A stretch of 7,275 bases of DNA from assembly GCA_016195395.1 (NCBI GenBank), contig JACPZR010000275.1, forward strand, positions 1-7,275, written 5' to 3'. The translations under genes were made by a program, and so were the position numbers. Each line of letters begins with the position of its first letter. Positions within the stretch are counted from its first letter, which is position 1. Source of the DNA: Spirochaetia bacterium (GTDB taxonomy: Bacteria > Spirochaetota > Leptospirae > Leptospirales > Leptonemataceae). The notes under the pieces are model-generated. The model was given only the letters and a program-made list of their open reading frames with translations, did not search any database and was not told the origin of the DNA. Below, one piece after another: positions 5,749 to 7,275 of the stretch.

Positions 5749-6189
5749 TCAACTGACCTTCTTTTTTAAGACAAGCTCTGTGCCCACCTTAAAACTCTGG
5801 TCATAATAATGGTAATCGGACAGGTTCTGAATCAGAAAGATTCCCAACCCCCTCTCGCGGTAGTCGGACAGGTCGTGAGCTGCGGTGGCGGTAACCGGAA
5901 GTTGTCTGCCAAAGTCGCGGAAGCGCAGCTCGGCAAAACCTGGATACAGTTTGAAATCGATGAGGATCGGCTGGTCGTAATTGCCGGCGTACGAGTGCTG
6001 GATGATATTCGCCAAGGCTTCTCCGCTGATGATCTTCATGTCAAAAGCGACGCCTGTGCTGAAACCATTGGACAAGCACAGTCGGTAAACAAAATCCCGG
6101 GCCAGAGCAACGTAGCGCGGGTGCGACGGAATCTGGAGCCTGACCTTGTCTCTTGTTTCCAAGTCCGGTGTTGGAAAAGGATCGTTCAT
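5749..6189 (-). CDS. RsbW-like GHKL ATPase, anti-sigma factor/serine kinase family
   Basis: Small cytoplasmic protein (146 residues) with a single HATPase_c_2-type domain. Family members such as RsbW and SpoIIAB bind sigma factors and phosphorylate STAS-domain antagonists. Visible motifs are the N-box GEALANIIQHSY (56-67, with E57 and N61), a G1-type DFG (92-94, in LRFRDFGRQL), the G2 loop RERGLGIFLIQNL (111-123) and GTELVLKK (136-143). There is no membrane segment or sensor domain. Its start overlaps the stop of pabBC by four bases (ATGA) and its stop touches the next start (TGAATG), so it is firmly inside the operon. No STAS protein, PP2C phosphatase or sigma factor is visible here, so its target is unknown. 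A role in sigma control is inference from the family. Confidence 0.85.
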   Translation of the reverse strand: MNDPFPTPDLETRDKVRLQIPSHPRYVALARDFVYRLCLSNGFSTGVAFDMKIISGEALANIIQHSYAGNYDQPILIDFKLYPGFAELRFRDFGRQLPVTATAAHDLSDYRERGLGIFLIQNLSDYHYYDQSFKVGTELVLKKKVS

Positions 6190-7275
6190 GTTGGCCCCAC
6201 TCTCTTGAAATCCCGGAGAGCGCGGCCGTCTCCGTCGACAATACGTGAAACACGCAGGATACCCCGCACCGAATTGACCGTCCAGACAGACCGCGCTCTA
6301 AGGAGGTCTGCCATGCAAAGCCGGCTCCGCACAATCGGTTCTCTGCGTCCCTTTCTCCGGGTCTCAAGCGCGCTCAGCAGCGTTCCCGTCAGCGCACCCG
6401 ACGATTGGGGAGGTGTGATGAACGCGCCGTCATGAGACCTGATTAGAATGTTGGCGATGGCCGTTTCCACTACTTCTCCCGACTCATTCATGAATATAAC
6501 GTCATCGGCCAGACCCGCGCCTGTCACACGCTTGAATGCGGCATCATACATCTGCCGCTCTGATGTCTTGAAACGACGGTAGACGTCTCCGGAATACACA
6601 TTGCGGTCTGACACGGCGAGTACTACGGGCCGACGCTTTCCCACGACTCCCGTGGCAAGGGCCTCTGCCCGGCCGTTTTGGTCAACAGTAAGCCTGATCT
6701 TCTGCGCCGGCCCCTCCCCTGTCGACGCTTGCAGGGCCTTCCGCAGGGCGGATATGACTGCGGACCCGTTCCAAGGGACGGCAAAGTGACGGGCAGCTCT
6801 TTTGAGACGGGACAGGTGCCTCGCAAGCAGGGTGAACCGGCCGCCGGCCAAGCGGATGCTTTCGATGATTCGAAAGTCGCTCATAGCAGCCTGTGCAAAC
6901 GATCTCTTCAGGCCTGATTCGTATTCTTCAAGGACGGGGTCAGATTCCCAGACGATACCGCAGCCGGTTCCCAGTCGCGTATGGCCGCTTTTTTCAATTT
7001 CAAGCGTACGGATGGCCACGTTGAACGCCGCATAGTCGGGGCCGCCAAAACCGATCATTCCCGTATAGACGCCGCGCGGGCGCTTCTCAAGTTCTGTTAT
7101 CAGCTTCATGGCGGCCTGCTTGGGCGCTCCTGTGATGGACCCCCCCGGGAATATGGCAGGGATAACGTCGCGAAAGAACCGGGCGCTCACATCAGCATTG
7201 AATGCAGCACGCACCGTGGAATACGAATGGTGAAGCGACGGGAGGGTGTCCACGTTGAACAGCGCGGGCACCTCA
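6186..7275 (-). CDS. pabBC: Aminodeoxychorismate synthase I / aminodeoxychorismate lyase fusion (PabB-PabC), 5' end cut
   Basis: Makes p-aminobenzoate for folate: the PabB part aminates chorismate and the PabC part releases pyruvate. The frame is open to the window edge, so the gene starts upstream. The GTG at 7271 is an internal valine codon, counted here as residue 1. Residues 1-130 are the end of a chorismate-binding domain: STVRAAF (18-24), FPGGSITGAPK (41-51), GVYTGMIGF (67-75), AAFNVAIRTL (81-90) and GTGCGIVWESDP (101-112). From about 132 a class IV aminotransferase fold follows: IIESIRLAGGRFTLLARHLSRL (135-156), PLP lysine K235 in YRRFKTSERQMYDAA, ESGEVVETAIANILI (263-277) and SGALTGTLL (291-299). 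The stop shares four bases with the next start. A TrpG/PabA-type amidotransferase is not in view. Confidence 0.92.
   Translation of the reverse strand, partial: EVPALFNVDTLPSLHHSYSTVRAAFNADVSARFFRDVIPAIFPGGSITGAPKQAAMKLITELEKRPRGVYTGMIGFGGPDYAAFNVAIRTLEIEKSGHTRLGTGCGIVWESDPVLEEYESGLKRSFAQAAMSDFRIIESIRLAGGRFTLLARHLSRLKRAARHFAVPWNGSAVISALRKALQASTGEGPAQKIRLTVDQNGRAEALATGVVGKRRPVVLAVSDRNVYSGDVYRRFKTSERQMYDAAFKRVTGAGLADDVIFMNESGEVVETAIANILIRSHDGAFITPPQSSGALTGTLLSALETRRKGRREPIVRSRLCMADLLRARSVWTVNSVRGILRVSRIVDGDGRALRDFKRVGPT

Noticed and set aside
5809..6435. 208-codon open frame on the plus strand
   Set aside because: It is antisense to the RsbW-like gene and the end of pabBC, both of which have clear domain motifs.

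Overview
The window is a dense stretch of bacterial chromosome, roughly 56% GC by eye, in which every convincing gene lies on the minus strand, so transcription runs from high to low coordinates. Nothing points to phage, plasmid or insertion-sequence DNA. The genes are core housekeeping genes of a bacterium with ZapA-type FtsZ regulation, probably Gram-negative. The order infC-rpmI-rplT, then a ZapB-like coiled-coil gene, zapA, a 6S-like RNA and 5-formyl-THF cyclo-ligase recalls deltaproteobacteria and related deep-branching phyla. The phylum cannot be fixed from this sequence alone.

In transcription order, the first block (7275 to 3603) is a metabolic operon with almost no spacing. It contains a PabB-PabC fusion for p-aminobenzoate (5' end outside the window), a small RsbW-like GHKL ATPase, a lipoate/octanoate ligase-family protein and serine hydroxymethyltransferase (glyA). 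The junctions are an ATGA overlap, a TGAATG contact and a one-base gap, so translational coupling is likely. About 195 bases without a gene follow.

The second block (3406 to 2226) is the translation operon infC (IF3), rpmI (L35) and rplT (L20). The pheS-pheT genes that often follow rplT are absent here. Instead a hairpin-rich spacer of about 150 bases leads into the third block. That block has a protein with a ZapB-like coiled coil and a long Ser/Ala-rich, then acidic, low-complexity tail, followed by zapA with a GTG start. A structured spacer of 219 bases, best explained as a compact 6S-like RNA, separates zapA from 5-formyltetrahydrofolate cyclo-ligase, which runs off the left edge.

Functionally the two ends of the window share a folate/one-carbon theme: pABA synthesis, SHMT, lipoylation (needed by the glycine cleavage H protein) and 5-formyl-THF recycling. 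Between them lie translation and cell-division genes. The points most worth a second look are the short structured RNA with two competing closing-helix strands, the division protein with repeated acidic/hydrophobic motifs, the Asp next to the PLP lysine of GlyA, and the lone RsbW-like kinase inside a metabolic operon.
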